From an uncultured Lachnospiraceae bacterium (GTDB taxonomy: Bacteria > Bacillota > Clostridia > Lachnospirales > Lachnospiraceae), in assembly GCA_902777355.1 (NCBI GenBank), contig CACYTU010000021.1:17237-81236 (forward strand): DNA of 64,000 nucleotides, written 5' to 3'. The notes under the pieces were generated by a model that searched no databases, was not told the origin of the DNA, and saw only the letters and a program-made list of their open reading frames with translations. Shown piece by piece: positions 51,611 through 60,474 of the stretch (position 1 is the stretch's first letter; each line of letters starts with the position of its first letter). A program made the position numbers and the translations under genes.

Positions 51611-52363
51611 TCACTTTGCTGCATATCTCCTCTGGCAGAGCTCCCGGAGATTTTTTCTCAGCATTTCATAGCGAAGACGCTTTTCTTCTTTCGCGAAATG
51701 TACCTCCCGGAACTGTTCGGGATTATTCTCATAGACCAGTTTCTCTCCGCCGAACTGTTCACTGGTCAGATCAAACACTTTTCCGTCCACTTCGTTATAG
51801 CAATGGTAGTTCCCGGCAGGGCGCAGGATACCGTACACTCTGCCTCCGAAAATATCCTGTGTCAGGAAGGCAGTGATGGAGCACTGGCCCAGTGTTTTGT
51901 TCTCATATGTCCAGTCACTCCTCAGTCTGGGCGGGCAGGTCTGCGCGCACCACAGTTCGGAGAGAAGGTCGTAGAGATCCCTGGGTGTATGGATCCCCGG
52001 ATAGTCGTCGGTGACCGGGGGACAGTCCGCCCTCTCATGTCCGTAAAACACATAGCTGTCGTCCTCGATTGCCTCCAGATAGAAGCTTACGGGACGGAAG
52101 CCGTCATTGCATGAGATCATGGCGGATTTTTTATTTTTCATCCAGCCTTCATAAATGTCCTCTCCTCCACAGGACAGGGTGAGAACGAAGGGAGAGATCG
52201 CCTCCCAGGCGCTGTCACAGAGCTTTTCCGGCTTCTTCCATCCATCCGCAATAAACACCTGGCCAAGGCGGATATCACAGGCGTGCTCTATAGGGTTTTC
52301 ATATTTTTCCATCAGGTCATCGTAACGGGCCTGTCTCATGACCGTGATCCTGACTTTTTTCAT
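51611..52363 (-). CDS. TIGR04076-like domain fused to a YunG-like domain
   Basis: 250 residues from ATG 52363. Residues 1-105 match the TIGR04076 type: MKKVRITVMRQARYDDLMEKYENPIEHACDIRLGQVFI, and SCGGEDIYEGW. Residues about 125-250 match the YunG type: DLLSELWCAQTCPPRLRSDWTYENKTLGQCSITAFLTQDIFGG and HCYNEVDGKVFDLTSEQF. The two families are usually separate. Conserved Cys and His residues in both suggest metal or thiol chemistry. Function unknown. Confidence 0.75.
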   Translation of the reverse strand: MKKVRITVMRQARYDDLMEKYENPIEHACDIRLGQVFIADGWKKPEKLCDSAWEAISPFVLTLSCGGEDIYEGWMKNKKSAMISCNDGFRPVSFYLEAIEDDSYVFYGHERADCPPVTDDYPGIHTPRDLYDLLSELWCAQTCPPRLRSDWTYENKTLGQCSITAFLTQDIFGGRVYGILRPAGNYHCYNEVDGKVFDLTSEQFGGEKLVYENNPEQFREVHFAKEEKRLRYEMLRKNLRELCQRRYAAK

Positions 52364-52419
52364 ATCTTTATATCTCCGGGGAAAGAAATCAGTCCGACGC
52401 AGCATCCCGGGTTCGGGGT

Positions 52420-52499
52420 CTGTTCACCTCTTATTTATCTGTTTTCTGTTCACTTCTTTTTTATCTGTTTTCTGTTCGCTCCTTTTTATTTATCTCTTG
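52420..52499. repeat. 26-bp repeat over the CoA-transferase stop codon
   Basis: Three T-rich units of about 26 bp: CTGTTCACCTCTTATTTATC and variants. The third unit includes the stop codon (52490-52492) of the CoA-transferase gene. Confidence 0.75.
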
Positions 52500-53824
52500 T
52501 TTGAGCGGCGCCAGATCTTCTGTTGCTCCGCCGCGGCGATCAGTTGGTCGCGAAAATCCGGGTGGGCGATGCTGACCAGCATCTCGGCCCTCTCCCAGGT
52601 GGTCCGCCCGGTCAGGTTGACCGCGCCGTACTCTGTGACTATATAGTAACTCTGGCTGCGCGGATTTGTGATGATCTCCCCGTTGAAATGGGGAAGAATG
52701 CGGGATGTCCTGACACCGTTCCGGTCCGTGTAGGAAGATGTCATGCAGATAAAGGCCTTCCCTCCGCGGGCCATGGCGGCGCCTGTGAGATAATCCAGCT
52801 GTCCGCCGGTTCCGCTGATATGGCGGAGCCCTGCGCTCTCTGCGTTTACCTGCCCGTAGAGGTCCACGGAAATGCAGTTATTAATTGAGATCATTTTGTA
52901 CTGTCTCGCAATCGTCTCCGCCGCGTTCACATATTCCAGAGGTTCAATGACCACACCGGGATTACAGTCCACCCATTCATAGAGCGGCTTAGAGCCAAAG
53001 ACTATACCCGTGACGCCCTTCCCTGCGCGAAATGTTTTGCACTTGTTGGTCAGCTTACCGGCCTTGTAGAGTTCATAATAAGCATCCCCGCAGAGCTCGG
53101 TGTGCATTCCCAGGTCCCTTACATCCGACTGAGCCAGGATCGAACCCACCACGTTGGGCAGAGAGCCGATTCCAAGCTGCAGTGTGGAGCCGTCTTCAAT
53201 AAAGGGCACCAGAATATTGGCGATCGCGATTTCCTCCGGTGCGGGCTCCGGTATAGGAAACTCGGGAAGAGGAGGATGCTCTCCTTCCACTATGAAATCC
53301 ACCTCGGAGATATGAATACTCTCGTCGAAACCACCCAGAATGCGGGGCAGGTGTTCATTGACTTCCAGTATGACGATATCAGCCTTCTCGATGATCCCCT
53401 GTGCAATGCCAGCGCCGCAGGACAGATTAAAAAATCCGTGCCGGTCCATGGGAGTCACGCACATCATGGCCACATTTACCGTCAGGAAATGTCTGTAATA
53501 AGGCTCCAGATTCCGGAAAATCATCGGAATGTAATTGCAGAGCCCCCTGTCGCAGAGTGCTCTCTCATAGGAGGAACAGTGCCAGCTGTTGTAGCAGAAA
53601 TGCTCCCGCTCCGGGTCGGACTCGACCGTCATGATCGGTCCGAAGCAAAGATTGCCGCGAATCTTCACGTCAAAAAGCTCATCTTTGCGCTCCGCCAGCG
53701 CCGCGTCCAGAAGCGTAGGAAAACAGACATTTGTACCGAAATCGATCCAGTCTCCGCTTTTCACACACTTTACAGCCTGCTGCGGAGTCCTGAGTTTCCT
53801 ACTATATTCAGCATAAAAATCCAT
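52490..53824 (-). CDS. Acetyl-CoA hydrolase/transferase family CoA-transferase (butyryl-CoA:acetate or 4-hydroxybutyrate type)
   Basis: 444 residues. The domain 1 start [76 protein letters not shown] and [33 protein letters not shown] fit the But/AbfT family. These enzymes move CoA from butyryl-CoA or 4-hydroxybutyryl-CoA to acetate, the last step of butyrate formation in gut bacteria. The exact acyl group needs a structure or assay. It is a single transcription unit. Confidence 0.9.
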   Translation of the reverse strand: MDFYAEYSRKLRTPQQAVKCVKSGDWIDFGTNVCFPTLLDAALAERKDELFDVKIRGNLCFGPIMTVESDPEREHFCYNSWHCSSYERALCDRGLCNYIPMIFRNLEPYYRHFLTVNVAMMCVTPMDRHGFFNLSCGAGIAQGIIEKADIVILEVNEHLPRILGGFDESIHISEVDFIVEGEHPPLPEFPIPEPAPEEIAIANILVPFIEDGSTLQLGIGSLPNVVGSILAQSDVRDLGMHTELCGDAYYELYKAGKLTNKCKTFRAGKGVTGIVFGSKPLYEWVDCNPGVVIEPLEYVNAAETIARQYKMISINNCISVDLYGQVNAESAGLRHISGTGGQLDYLTGAAMARGGKAFICMTSSYTDRNGVRTSRILPHFNGEIITNPRSQSYYIVTEYGAVNLTGRTTWERAEMLVSIAHPDFRDQLIAAAEQQKIWRRSNKR

Positions 53825-54352
53825 ATCTTATCCCAAGGCCTCCTGTTCCATTGTCCTGCCGGACACAGCCGGCGCTCTGCTTCTGTTAACAATTCTATCA
53901 TGAAAAGCCCTTTGTGTGCTCACATATTGAGAAGCCGGGTTCTCCCGAGCCGTGTTCGCCGGGTTCTTACGGGTTCTTACACTTCCATTCACTGGAAAAA
54001 AATTTTCGTATTTTTTTCTTTCTTTAAGGTTCTTTAAAGGTACATGGGGTAAATATATACGTGTAAACCGAAAACAGAGCAGATCCGGAACGGATAGTGA
54101 TCTGATCCTGATCGGATATGGCACTCGTGAAAAACATAAATTGAACAAATAATGATCATTTAAAGAACAGAAAAAAAACGATACTTAACTTAACCCGATA
54201 CTTAACTTAATCAGATACATCACAAAAAACAGCAATACAAGAAAGTACAAACAGTACAAGACATTACAAAACAATACAAATACAAAGAGGAAGGTTATTT
54301 CATTTACAGGCTGTCGCAAGAACGGCCGGAAAAAATGCGAGGTATAAAAGAC
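53825..54352. other. Divergent intergenic region, 528 bases
   Basis: Holds short direct repeats (CGATACTTAACTTAA twice at 54179-54207, and ACAATACAA-type units at 54226-54290). No gene is supported. Confidence 0.5.
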
Positions 54353-55747
54353 ATGACAAATAAGAGATTTATGACCGCTTCTATTTGCGCGCTTCTTCTG
54401 GGCGGAATGGTTGGCTTCCATGCTTTTTGCGACACAACTGCTGTCACAGCGGACGGTGTGGCTTCCGGCAGTACCTACGTGATCGCGGAGGCCTCGGAGA
54501 CAGACGAAAGTCCGGAGAATACGACTGATGATACGACAGGCTATACGACAGGCGATATGACCGATGATGTGAACGATGGCACTGCAGCAGGCCAGACGGA
54601 TACTGCCGCCTCCGGAACCGGCGCGAAAGATGACGGATCAGCCGCTTCTTACGATTCTTCAACAAGTACAGGTGCCCTGAATACCGCCGAGCTTTTCACA
54701 TCCCGCGATCTCGAGCAGGAAGCGGATCTGAGCGAGGCGCAGGGTGTCACTGTGAGCAGCGGTGAGACCGTCACAATCAAGACAGGCGGTGTCTACGTGA
54801 TCACCGGAACTGCCACCGACGCGCAGATCCTGGTCACCGCTTCTGATGAAGATAAAGTCCAGCTGGTTCTGGACGGAGTCTCCATCACGAATGAAAGTAT
54901 TCCCTGCATCTACATCAAGAGCGCCGATAAGGTTTTTGTCACCACGACAGCATCCGAAAACACACTTTCCGTGACCGGCACTTTTACCGCGGACGGTGAA
55001 ACGAATACAGACGCGGTTATTTTTTCAAAAGACGATCTGGTGGTGAATGGAAAGGGAACCCTGAACATCTCCTCCACAGATAACGGAATCACCAGCAAGG
55101 ACGACCTCAAAGTCACAGGCGGGACAGTCAATATCACCTGCAGTTCAGACGCGCTCGAAGCCAATGATTCTATCCGGATCGCAGATGGCACGATCTCAAT
55201 CAGCACCGCCAAGGACGGACTTCATGCCGAGAACGACGAGGACAATACGGTCGGTTATATTTACATTGCCGGCGGAACCCTCACCGTCGAAGCAGGGGAT
55301 GATGCCATCCACGCGACTACAGTCGCCCAGGTCGACGGCGGTACGCTGAACCTCACAGGCCGTGAGGGCATTGAAGGCACATGGATCCAGATCAATGACG
55401 GAACGATCAGCATCGCGGCATCCGACGATGGAATCAACGCCGGCCAGAAGTCCAATATTGCCACTCCCACAGCTGAGTTCAACGGAGGCACGGTCACCAT
55501 CGTCATGGGCTCCGGCGACACTGACGCCGTGGACTCCAACGGGAATCTTCTCATCAACGGCGGCACACTGGATATCACTGCCCAGAGTCCTTTCGATTAC
55601 GACGGCGCAGGCCAGCTCAACGGCGGCACACTGATCGTGAACGGAAGCGAAACGACCGCCCTCTCCAACCAGATGATGGGAGGCCATGGCGGCATGGGCG
55701 GTCACGGCGGTATGGGCGGTCATGGCGGCAGAAACGGCGGATGGTAA
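54353..55747 (+). CDS. Secreted beta-helix-like carbohydrate-binding protein (DUF4353 type)
   Basis: 464 residues from ATG 54353, with GAGGT nine bases upstream; ATG 54335 is an alternative. A signal peptide ends near HAFCDTT. After a Thr/Ser/Asp-rich linker, residues about 115-440 are repeating strands such as GGTVNITCSSDALEANDSIRIADGTISI and GGTLTVEAGDDAIHAT, which fit the carbohydrate-binding domain family PF14262. The C-terminus is GGHGGMGGHGG repeats and could bind metal. In related genomes such proteins often sit with CotH kinases; none is present here. It is a likely surface protein. Confidence 0.88.
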   Translation: MTNKRFMTASICALLLGGMVGFHAFCDTTAVTADGVASGSTYVIAEASETDESPENTTDDTTGYTTGDMTDDVNDGTAAGQTDTAASGTGAKDDGSAASYDSSTSTGALNTAELFTSRDLEQEADLSEAQGVTVSSGETVTIKTGGVYVITGTATDAQILVTASDEDKVQLVLDGVSITNESIPCIYIKSADKVFVTTTASENTLSVTGTFTADGETNTDAVIFSKDDLVVNGKGTLNISSTDNGITSKDDLKVTGGTVNITCSSDALEANDSIRIADGTISISTAKDGLHAENDEDNTVGYIYIAGGTLTVEAGDDAIHATTVAQVDGGTLNLTGREGIEGTWIQINDGTISIAASDDGINAGQKSNIATPTAEFNGGTVTIVMGSGDTDAVDSNGNLLINGGTLDITAQSPFDYDGAGQLNGGTLIVNGSETTALSNQMMGGHGGMGGHGGMGGHGGRNGGW

Positions 55748-56006
55748 TATGCCGTCTCCGTCCTGAGAACGGAACGCTTATGTGGTTTTGAATTTGCGCA
55801 AAGCCTTTTATTTGATCCTAAATTAATGCAAACCCGATAGCTCACCCTACATTTTCGCAAATCCATATATAATCCCCAATTTGCGTAATAACCATTGACA
55901 TTATCTCCTGATTTGAATATGGAAACTGATCCAATTGTATTCCTCAGTGAATCCGGAGTCATAATGAAACCCCAGACATCAACATTTCATTATGGATTTA
56001 CCGGAA

Positions 56007-56047
56007 AAACCCGGCAGCTGGCATAAAAAGCAGCTGCCGGGTTTTGA
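56007..56047. terminator. Strong terminator
   Basis: AAACCCGGCAGCTG (56007-56020) pairs perfectly with CAGCTGCCGGGTTT (56031-56044), a ten-base loop between them. T-rich on the plus strand and A-rich before it. Confidence 0.9.
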
Positions 56048-56050
56048 TTA

Positions 56051-56097
56051 TGACACGGTTCGTGTAAAATATTTTCCGCCTTGCGGCGGGCACTTAC
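56051..56097. repeat. Dispersed palindromic repeat R1, copy E (inverted)
   Basis: Read on the minus strand, it matches the CCGCCGCAAGGCGGAAAA and CCGTGTCATAA parts of copy C at 4792-4878. Confidence 0.5.
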
Positions 56098-56115
56098 AAT
56101 TGCCAATCGGGGTAT

Positions 56116-56181
56116 CGATGCCGCCGGTGTTATGTATTGATGGCACCGGTGTTACGTATTGATGCCGCCGGTGTTACGTGC
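56116..56181. repeat. 22-bp tandem repeat over the thioesterase stop codon
   Basis: Three units of 22 bp start at 56116, 56138 and 56160 (TGATGCCGCCGGTGTTACGT). The stop codon of the thioesterase gene (56174-56176) lies in the third unit. Confidence 0.9.
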
Positions 56182-56602
56182 TGATGCAGTGAAAGAGAAA
56201 GGTCCCGATAAACATGAGATTCTCCTCTTCATTCGTGATCCGGATCTCTACAAGGCAGCTGGTGCGTCCTCTGTGGATCGTTGTCCCCCGGGCTGTCAGG
56301 GTTCCTCCCTCAGCCGCGCGGAGGTATTGAACATTGGCCTGCTGGGTCACATATCTCCTGCCGTCGGTCCTGCACACCATGCCCGAGCATATATCCGCCA
56401 TTGTGTAATAGGCAGCCCCGTGAACGATTCCCTGGAAATTGAGCGACTCGGGGACGATGTCAAGAGCCACCTCCGCATAGTCCTCCCTGACGGCGACTGC
56501 CCTGCAGTGATTATAGGCCCCGAAGAGATTGGCCTTCTGAATCTCCAGTTCTTTCTGCAGTCTCTCCTGGTCGGTTAAGGCGTTTTTTTCGAATCCGGAC
56601 AT
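56174..56602 (-). CDS. PaaI family hotdog thioesterase
   Basis: 142 residues. The hotdog core is NFQGIVHGAAYYTMADICSGMVCRT with the typical G-x-HGG-like segment reading GIVHGAA, then ANVQYLRAAEGGTLTARGTTIHRGRTSCLVEIRI. Such proteins hydrolyse acyl-CoA thioesters in the cytoplasm. It lies 40 bases after the LOG gene stop codon on the same strand, probably co-transcribed. Confidence 0.88.
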   Translation of the reverse strand: MSGFEKNALTDQERLQKELEIQKANLFGAYNHCRAVAVREDYAEVALDIVPESLNFQGIVHGAAYYTMADICSGMVCRTDGRRYVTQQANVQYLRAAEGGTLTARGTTIHRGRTSCLVEIRITNEEENLMFIGTFLFHCIST

Positions 56603-56642
56603 ACCCCATGTCTCCCTGATTAATCTGAAACAGTACTCTCTT

Positions 56643-57179
56643 CTACAGATCTCCGACCGCGCGCTTTATGTCCTCCAGTGACTCTGCGAAAGTGATCATG
56701 GCGCGGGCCTCTTTTGTCATAAAATCCGCGTCCGCCATCCTGTCAAACATACCGCGGAGCAGATCGTAGTATCCGTTTTTGTTATATATAATGCAGGGCT
56801 TCTGATGTTTTCCAAGCGCCGCCATGACGATCACTTCCGAGATTTCATCGAGGGTGCCGATTCCTCCGGGCAGGGCAATATAGGCGTCTCCCATTTCCAT
56901 CATCTTGATCCTTCGCTCCGCCATGGTCTCGGTGGGGATCGTTTTCGTGATTCCTTCATGCAAAAATCCGTCATCGATAAAAAACTGAGGCTCCACACCG
57001 ATCACTTCTCCGCCGTTTTCCATAACGGCATTGGCGAGCACTCCCATGAGCCCGACCTCCGAGCCCCCGTAAATCAGACGGTAGCCCGCCAGGGCTATCC
57101 ATTTTCCGATTTCCGCTGCTGTATCCCTGAAAATCTGTTCATTTCCTTCGCGCGCTCCCAGATATACTGTTATGTTCAT
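56643..57179 (-). CDS. LOG family protein (TIGR00730-type)
   Basis: 178 residues. The Rossmann-like fold has YGGSEVGLMGVLANAVMENGGEVIGV and the diagnostic LPGGIGTLDEISE (PGGxGTxxE) motif, with ERRIKMMEMGDAYIAL just before. The family includes phosphoribohydrolases that release bases from nucleoside monophosphates (the plant cytokinin activator LOG). The bacterial substrate is likely AMP-like. It precedes the thioesterase gene. Repeats of about 17 bp (CCGGTTCATCTTTTATC) fill 57250-57354 upstream. Confidence 0.92.
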   Translation of the reverse strand: MNITVYLGAREGNEQIFRDTAAEIGKWIALAGYRLIYGGSEVGLMGVLANAVMENGGEVIGVEPQFFIDDGFLHEGITKTIPTETMAERRIKMMEMGDAYIALPGGIGTLDEISEVIVMAALGKHQKPCIIYNKNGYYDLLRGMFDRMADADFMTKEARAMITFAESLEDIKRAVGDL

Positions 57180-57392
57180 TAAGCATTCCTTTTCTATGTC
57201 ATTTTATTGTTTCCAGGCTCTGCTGATTCCGATGTTGTTCATCTTTTTTTCCGGTTAATCTATTCTCCCGGTTCGTCTTTTATTCTGGTCCGTCTTTTAT
57301 CACGGTCGATCTTTGATTCCGGTTCATCTTAAATCCCGGTTCATCTTTTATCCCATTATAACTATTTACCAGTATGTGTAAACGATGTCTGC

Positions 57393-57439
57393 AAAAAAAA
57401 AAGCATCGGCCGCCGATCATGAAACCAGCTGTCCGATGC
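57393..57439 (-). terminator. Terminator of the hydrolase/flavoprotein/cyclophilin-like operon
   Basis: GCATCGG (57403-57409) pairs with CCGATGC (57433-57439). On the minus strand about ten T follow. Confidence 0.8.
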
Positions 57440-57462
57440 CTCATTATTATACAGATATACGA

Positions 57463-58035
57463 TCACTTCAGTGTAATGACAGTATCACCCTTACTGAGCA
57501 GGTCACTCATTTCCTTCTGTGACAGATTTACATGTCCCAGCCTGGTGTAGGCCCAGGAATTGGATCCGTAAAAGATCACAACCTGATTCCCGGAGTAGAG
57601 AACGATATCTCCGTAATTTGTATTGGTCTGTACATCGTCACTGACAATACTCTGTCCGATCGGGCCGACCTGCTCAAAGCCGCCATACATAGACATTTGG
57701 ATCGTGAGGGGGCATAATGCCCTGAGGGCCTCCACGGAAGCGTTTTCTTCCCACGTTACGGGGACTTCTTTTTGGCCGATCAATAACTTCATTGTATTTT
57801 CCACCTCGCTGTCATCTTTCGCTTTTTCTGCTGTGCCGGCAGTTTTGACGTCAGAATTTGTCCCGTCAGCTGCGCTCTGTGCTTCAGCCGGATTGGCTGT
57901 AGGATTGGCTGTAGGATTGGCTGCAGGATTGGCTGCAGGATTGGCTTCAGTATTGCCCGCGGTATTATCTGGCCCGGCCGCGCAGGCTGAAAGCGTCAAT
58001 AACACAACCGCCATCAAAATGCAGATTTTTTTCAT
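57463..58035 (-). CDS. Cyclophilin-like lipoprotein
   Basis: 190 residues. The signal ends in LTLSAC (lipobox). A linker with five or more NPAA/NPTA units (12-bp DNA repeats, 57895-57955) leads to a cyclophilin-like domain of the DUF369 kind: MKLLIGQKEVPVTWEENASVEALRAL, QMSMYGGFEQVGPIGQSI and GDIVLYSGNQVVIFYGSNSWAYTRLGHV. It starts six bases after the flavoprotein stop codon, so it ends an operon of three. The peptidyl-prolyl activity is unlikely; its role is unknown. Confidence 0.85.
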   Translation of the reverse strand: MKKICILMAVVLLTLSACAAGPDNTAGNTEANPAANPAANPTANPTANPAEAQSAADGTNSDVKTAGTAEKAKDDSEVENTMKLLIGQKEVPVTWEENASVEALRALCPLTIQMSMYGGFEQVGPIGQSIVSDDVQTNTNYGDIVLYSGNQVVIFYGSNSWAYTRLGHVNLSQKEMSDLLSKGDTVITLK

Positions 58036-58041
58036 GGCAAA

Positions 58042-58944
58042 TTACCTCCTGTAAGGTTCTTCCAGGGACAAACGGAACGAGGCCTGCCCGGGAAGGGTCT
58101 GGATCAGACGATTATCTTCTTCCGTGAGGTGCGCAATGATCATCTGATGGTAAGATGCCGACTCTTCTTCGCCGCCATAGAGGATGGCAAACCACCCGCC
58201 TGACAGGTTGATATCTCCGTTTTTCCAGCCATCCTGCATCTCGCTCCGGTCAAGGGCGCCGTCCCCGCATTCACAGCAATAATCAATACCGGAGTCAACT
58301 CCTGTCACTGTCATAGGCAGCCGGTTCATCAGATCCCGAGCCGCCATTGTGTTGTTCAGCCTGGCTTTGACCGTTACATTGCCCGAAGAGATAACCAGCC
58401 TGGCCACGTTTCGGTCATCCGGATCGGTGAGGGCAGCTCCTGCGGCAGTCAGCCCGTTCAGCAATTCTTCTGATTTGTTCTCGCTTCCCGCTGCTGTAAA
58501 AATACCCATATCTTCCAGATGCAGATACTCGAGGAAAGAATTACGATAGGCAAAAACCGCGCCGTCATAGACACCCTTGTCTCCTGATGAGAGAAGCAGG
58601 GCGGCCTTCCTCAGTTTCTTCGGATAGCCGGGGGCATAGATGCGGTTGATGGCGCACTGCAGCTGTCCGGAAAAACCATGGTAGTAGATTGGAGAGGCCA
58701 GAACGATCATGTCCGCCTCGTCCAGAGCAGGATAAATCATCTGCATATCGTCCTTCTGGACGCAGGTCCGGAAAGCTTTTGTATGACAATACTCACATGC
58801 AAGGCAGCCCTTGATGTTCATCCTGCAGACGTTATAAACCGTGACACTGTGACCGGCACTCTCCGCGCCGGCTTTATAAGCCCCGACCATGGCAGCCGTG
58901 TTGCCGTCCGGTCTGGGACTGCCGTTCAAAATAAGAATCTTCAT
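58042..58944 (-). CDS. Flavodoxin/NAD(P)H:FMN oxidoreductase family protein
   Basis: 300 residues. The FMN-binding ILILNGSPRPDGNTAAMVGAY opens it, CLACEYCHTKAFRTCVQKDDMQ is the iron-sulfur flavoprotein-type cysteine segment, and ADMIVLASPIYYHGFSGQLQ follows. The C-terminal 110 residues are an extension with CCECGD. It may reduce an electron acceptor or quinone. The ATG overlaps the hydrolase stop codon (TAATG). Confidence 0.88.
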   Translation of the reverse strand: MKILILNGSPRPDGNTAAMVGAYKAGAESAGHSVTVYNVCRMNIKGCLACEYCHTKAFRTCVQKDDMQMIYPALDEADMIVLASPIYYHGFSGQLQCAINRIYAPGYPKKLRKAALLLSSGDKGVYDGAVFAYRNSFLEYLHLEDMGIFTAAGSENKSEELLNGLTAAGAALTDPDDRNVARLVISSGNVTVKARLNNTMAARDLMNRLPMTVTGVDSGIDYCCECGDGALDRSEMQDGWKNGDINLSGGWFAILYGGEEESASYHQMIIAHLTEEDNRLIQTLPGQASFRLSLEEPYRR

Positions 58945-59930
58945 TATTTTAAATATTCCTCAAAGAAATGCTGGATCTTGTCGAAAGGTATGATATCCTT
59001 GCGGTCATACAGATCGGTGTGGACTGCGTCGGGGATGATCATCAGCTCTTTGTTGTCGCCATTTAAGAGTTTGAAGGTGTCACGGCTCAGGTAGCAGGAA
59101 TGAGCCTTTTCGCCGTGGATCATCAGGACAGCGCTGTCGATTTCCCCTGCGTATGTAAAGAGGCGCATGTTCATGAGGGAGGTTCCGGTGCTCGCCGCCC
59201 AGCCGTCATTGGAGTTGAGGGACCTGGAATGATAGCCGCGCCCGGTCTTATAGTAATCGTAGTAATCTTTTACAAAGAAAGGCGCGTCTTCCGGCAGCGG
59301 GTCGACCACGCCGCCCGCTCTCTTATAGCTGCCATTTTTATAATCTTCGGTTCTCTGGGCATTGATGGCATCTCTGGCTGCTTTCCGATCCTCTTTGCTG
59401 TCAGCGGAGTCAAAATAACCGTTGCCTGCCACGCGGGACATGTCGTACATGGTGGATGTCACGGTCGCCTTGATGCGTGTATCCACGCATGCTGTCTGCA
59501 GTGCCATGCCGCCCCAGCCGCAGATGCCGATAATTCCGATACGGTCAGGATCGGCCAGTTCACAGCAGGAAAGAAAGTCTACCGCTGCCTGGAAATCCTC
59601 TACATCTATATCGGGAGAGTGCATAGCGCGGGGGAATCCACCCGACTCACCTGTAAAGGACGGATCAAAAGCGATCGCCAGAAATCCGCGCTCCGCCATC
59701 TCCTGAGCATATAAGCCGGAGGACTGCTCCTTGCAGGCTCCAAACGGGCCGGAGACCGCAATGGCAGGCAGCTTTCCGGAAGTGTTCTTGGGAACATACA
59801 TATCCGCCGCAATCGTAATGCCAAAGTGATTGACAAAAGTCACCTTGCTGTGATCGACCTTATCACTCTTGGGAAATGTCTTATCCCACTCCTGTGTCAG
59901 TGTCAGTTCTGCTGCCTTCATCATAATCAT
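58944..59930 (-). CDS. Alpha/beta hydrolase with a Cys-type nucleophile elbow
   Basis: 328 residues. The fold is clear: VTFVNHFGITIAADMYVPKN, LPAIAVSGPFG, AFDPSFTGESGG, DRIGIIGICGWGGMALQT and DSAVLMIHGEKAHSCYLSR, with a late VHTDLYD histidine. The elbow reads GICGWGG, a cysteine where most hydrolases have serine, as in dienelactone hydrolase-like groups. It is the first gene of the operon next to a LysR gene. The ATG at 59930 has AAAGGCGG nearby; two more ATGs follow within nine bases. Confidence 0.88.
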   Translation of the reverse strand: MIMMKAAELTLTQEWDKTFPKSDKVDHSKVTFVNHFGITIAADMYVPKNTSGKLPAIAVSGPFGACKEQSSGLYAQEMAERGFLAIAFDPSFTGESGGFPRAMHSPDIDVEDFQAAVDFLSCCELADPDRIGIIGICGWGGMALQTACVDTRIKATVTSTMYDMSRVAGNGYFDSADSKEDRKAARDAINAQRTEDYKNGSYKRAGGVVDPLPEDAPFFVKDYYDYYKTGRGYHSRSLNSNDGWAASTGTSLMNMRLFTYAGEIDSAVLMIHGEKAHSCYLSRDTFKLLNGDNKELMIIPDAVHTDLYDRKDIIPFDKIQHFFEEYLK

Positions 59931-59968
59931 TACCGCCTTTCTTTAGTCCTTCTTATTCTTTATTGTCC

Positions 59969-60205
59969 TTAATTCTTTTTCTGTTTCCTTATTTCTTTTT
60001 CCGTCTGTCGGATCAGGTAATCGAGGCAATCGACTCTGCGCTGGCTTTGATGCAATTCCTCCATCAGGTCACATCGGATCATCTTCATCTTGTGAAGGGC
60101 ATCTGAGATCCTGCCCGCCTGATAAAGGTGATTGACATAATCAGCAGACTCATTGCTGCAGCCGGCGTCAAGCAGATTGCATTTCACTGCATTTTCGTTT
60201 CCCAC
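59969..60205 (-). CDS. Small helical protein, unrecognised
   Basis: 78 residues from GTG 60205, chosen because AAGGAGG lies seven to eight bases upstream; more upstream in-frame starts run into the LysR promoter. The protein reads LLDAGCSNESADYVNHLYQAGRISDALHKMKMIRCDLMEELHQSQRRVDCLDYLIRQTEKEIRK, two helices with conserved-looking Cys. It precedes the hydrolase operon on the same strand, 38 bases away. It may be a regulatory partner of LysR-type genes; that is inference. Confidence 0.6.
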   Translation of the reverse strand: MGNENAVKCNLLDAGCSNESADYVNHLYQAGRISDALHKMKMIRCDLMEELHQSQRRVDCLDYLIRQTEKEIRKQKKN

Positions 60206-60251
60206 AGGTAATTCCTCCTTCAGGGCTTCTCTGTATTTGTATTGTAGCGGT

Positions 60252-60280
60252 TTGACGGAGGTCTCGCTAATGGTTATAAT
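60252..60280 (+). promoter_or_regulatory. LysR gene promoter
   Basis: TTGACG, a 17-base spacer and a perfect TATAAT. It precedes the LysR ATG by 195 bases and lies inside the region divergent from the small gene. Confidence 0.75.
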
Positions 60281-60282
60281 GC

Positions 60283-60310
60283 ATATCATGATATTCATAA
60301 ACAGAATATC
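60283..60310. promoter_or_regulatory. Candidate LysR operator
   Basis: Two overlapping palindromes: ATATCATGATAT (60283-60294) and GATATTC-N7-GAATATC (60290-60310), the latter with the T-N11-A pattern of LysR sites. They lie just downstream of the -10 box, as expected for autoregulation. Confidence 0.5.
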
Positions 60311-60474
60311 ACAGCACTCTGACGCAGCGTTTTTTTAATGAAAATAAGGATAAGATTTAATTCTGATAAGATGAGCTTTGGAAATGGAAATCAGCATAAA
60401 AAACGGCAGGCGGGCATTCGAATATCGCAAATGGAAAAATGAAGAAATAACATTCTGACAGAGAGGAATTGGAA

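Larger units (their letters stand above)
55748..56173. other. Convergent gap with terminator and repeats
   Basis: Bases 55748-55950 are AT-rich without features. An inverted repeat CATAATGAAA/TTTCATTATG spans 55959-55993. The terminator (56007), R1 copy E (56051) and a 22-bp tandem repeat (56116) follow. Confidence 0.5.
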
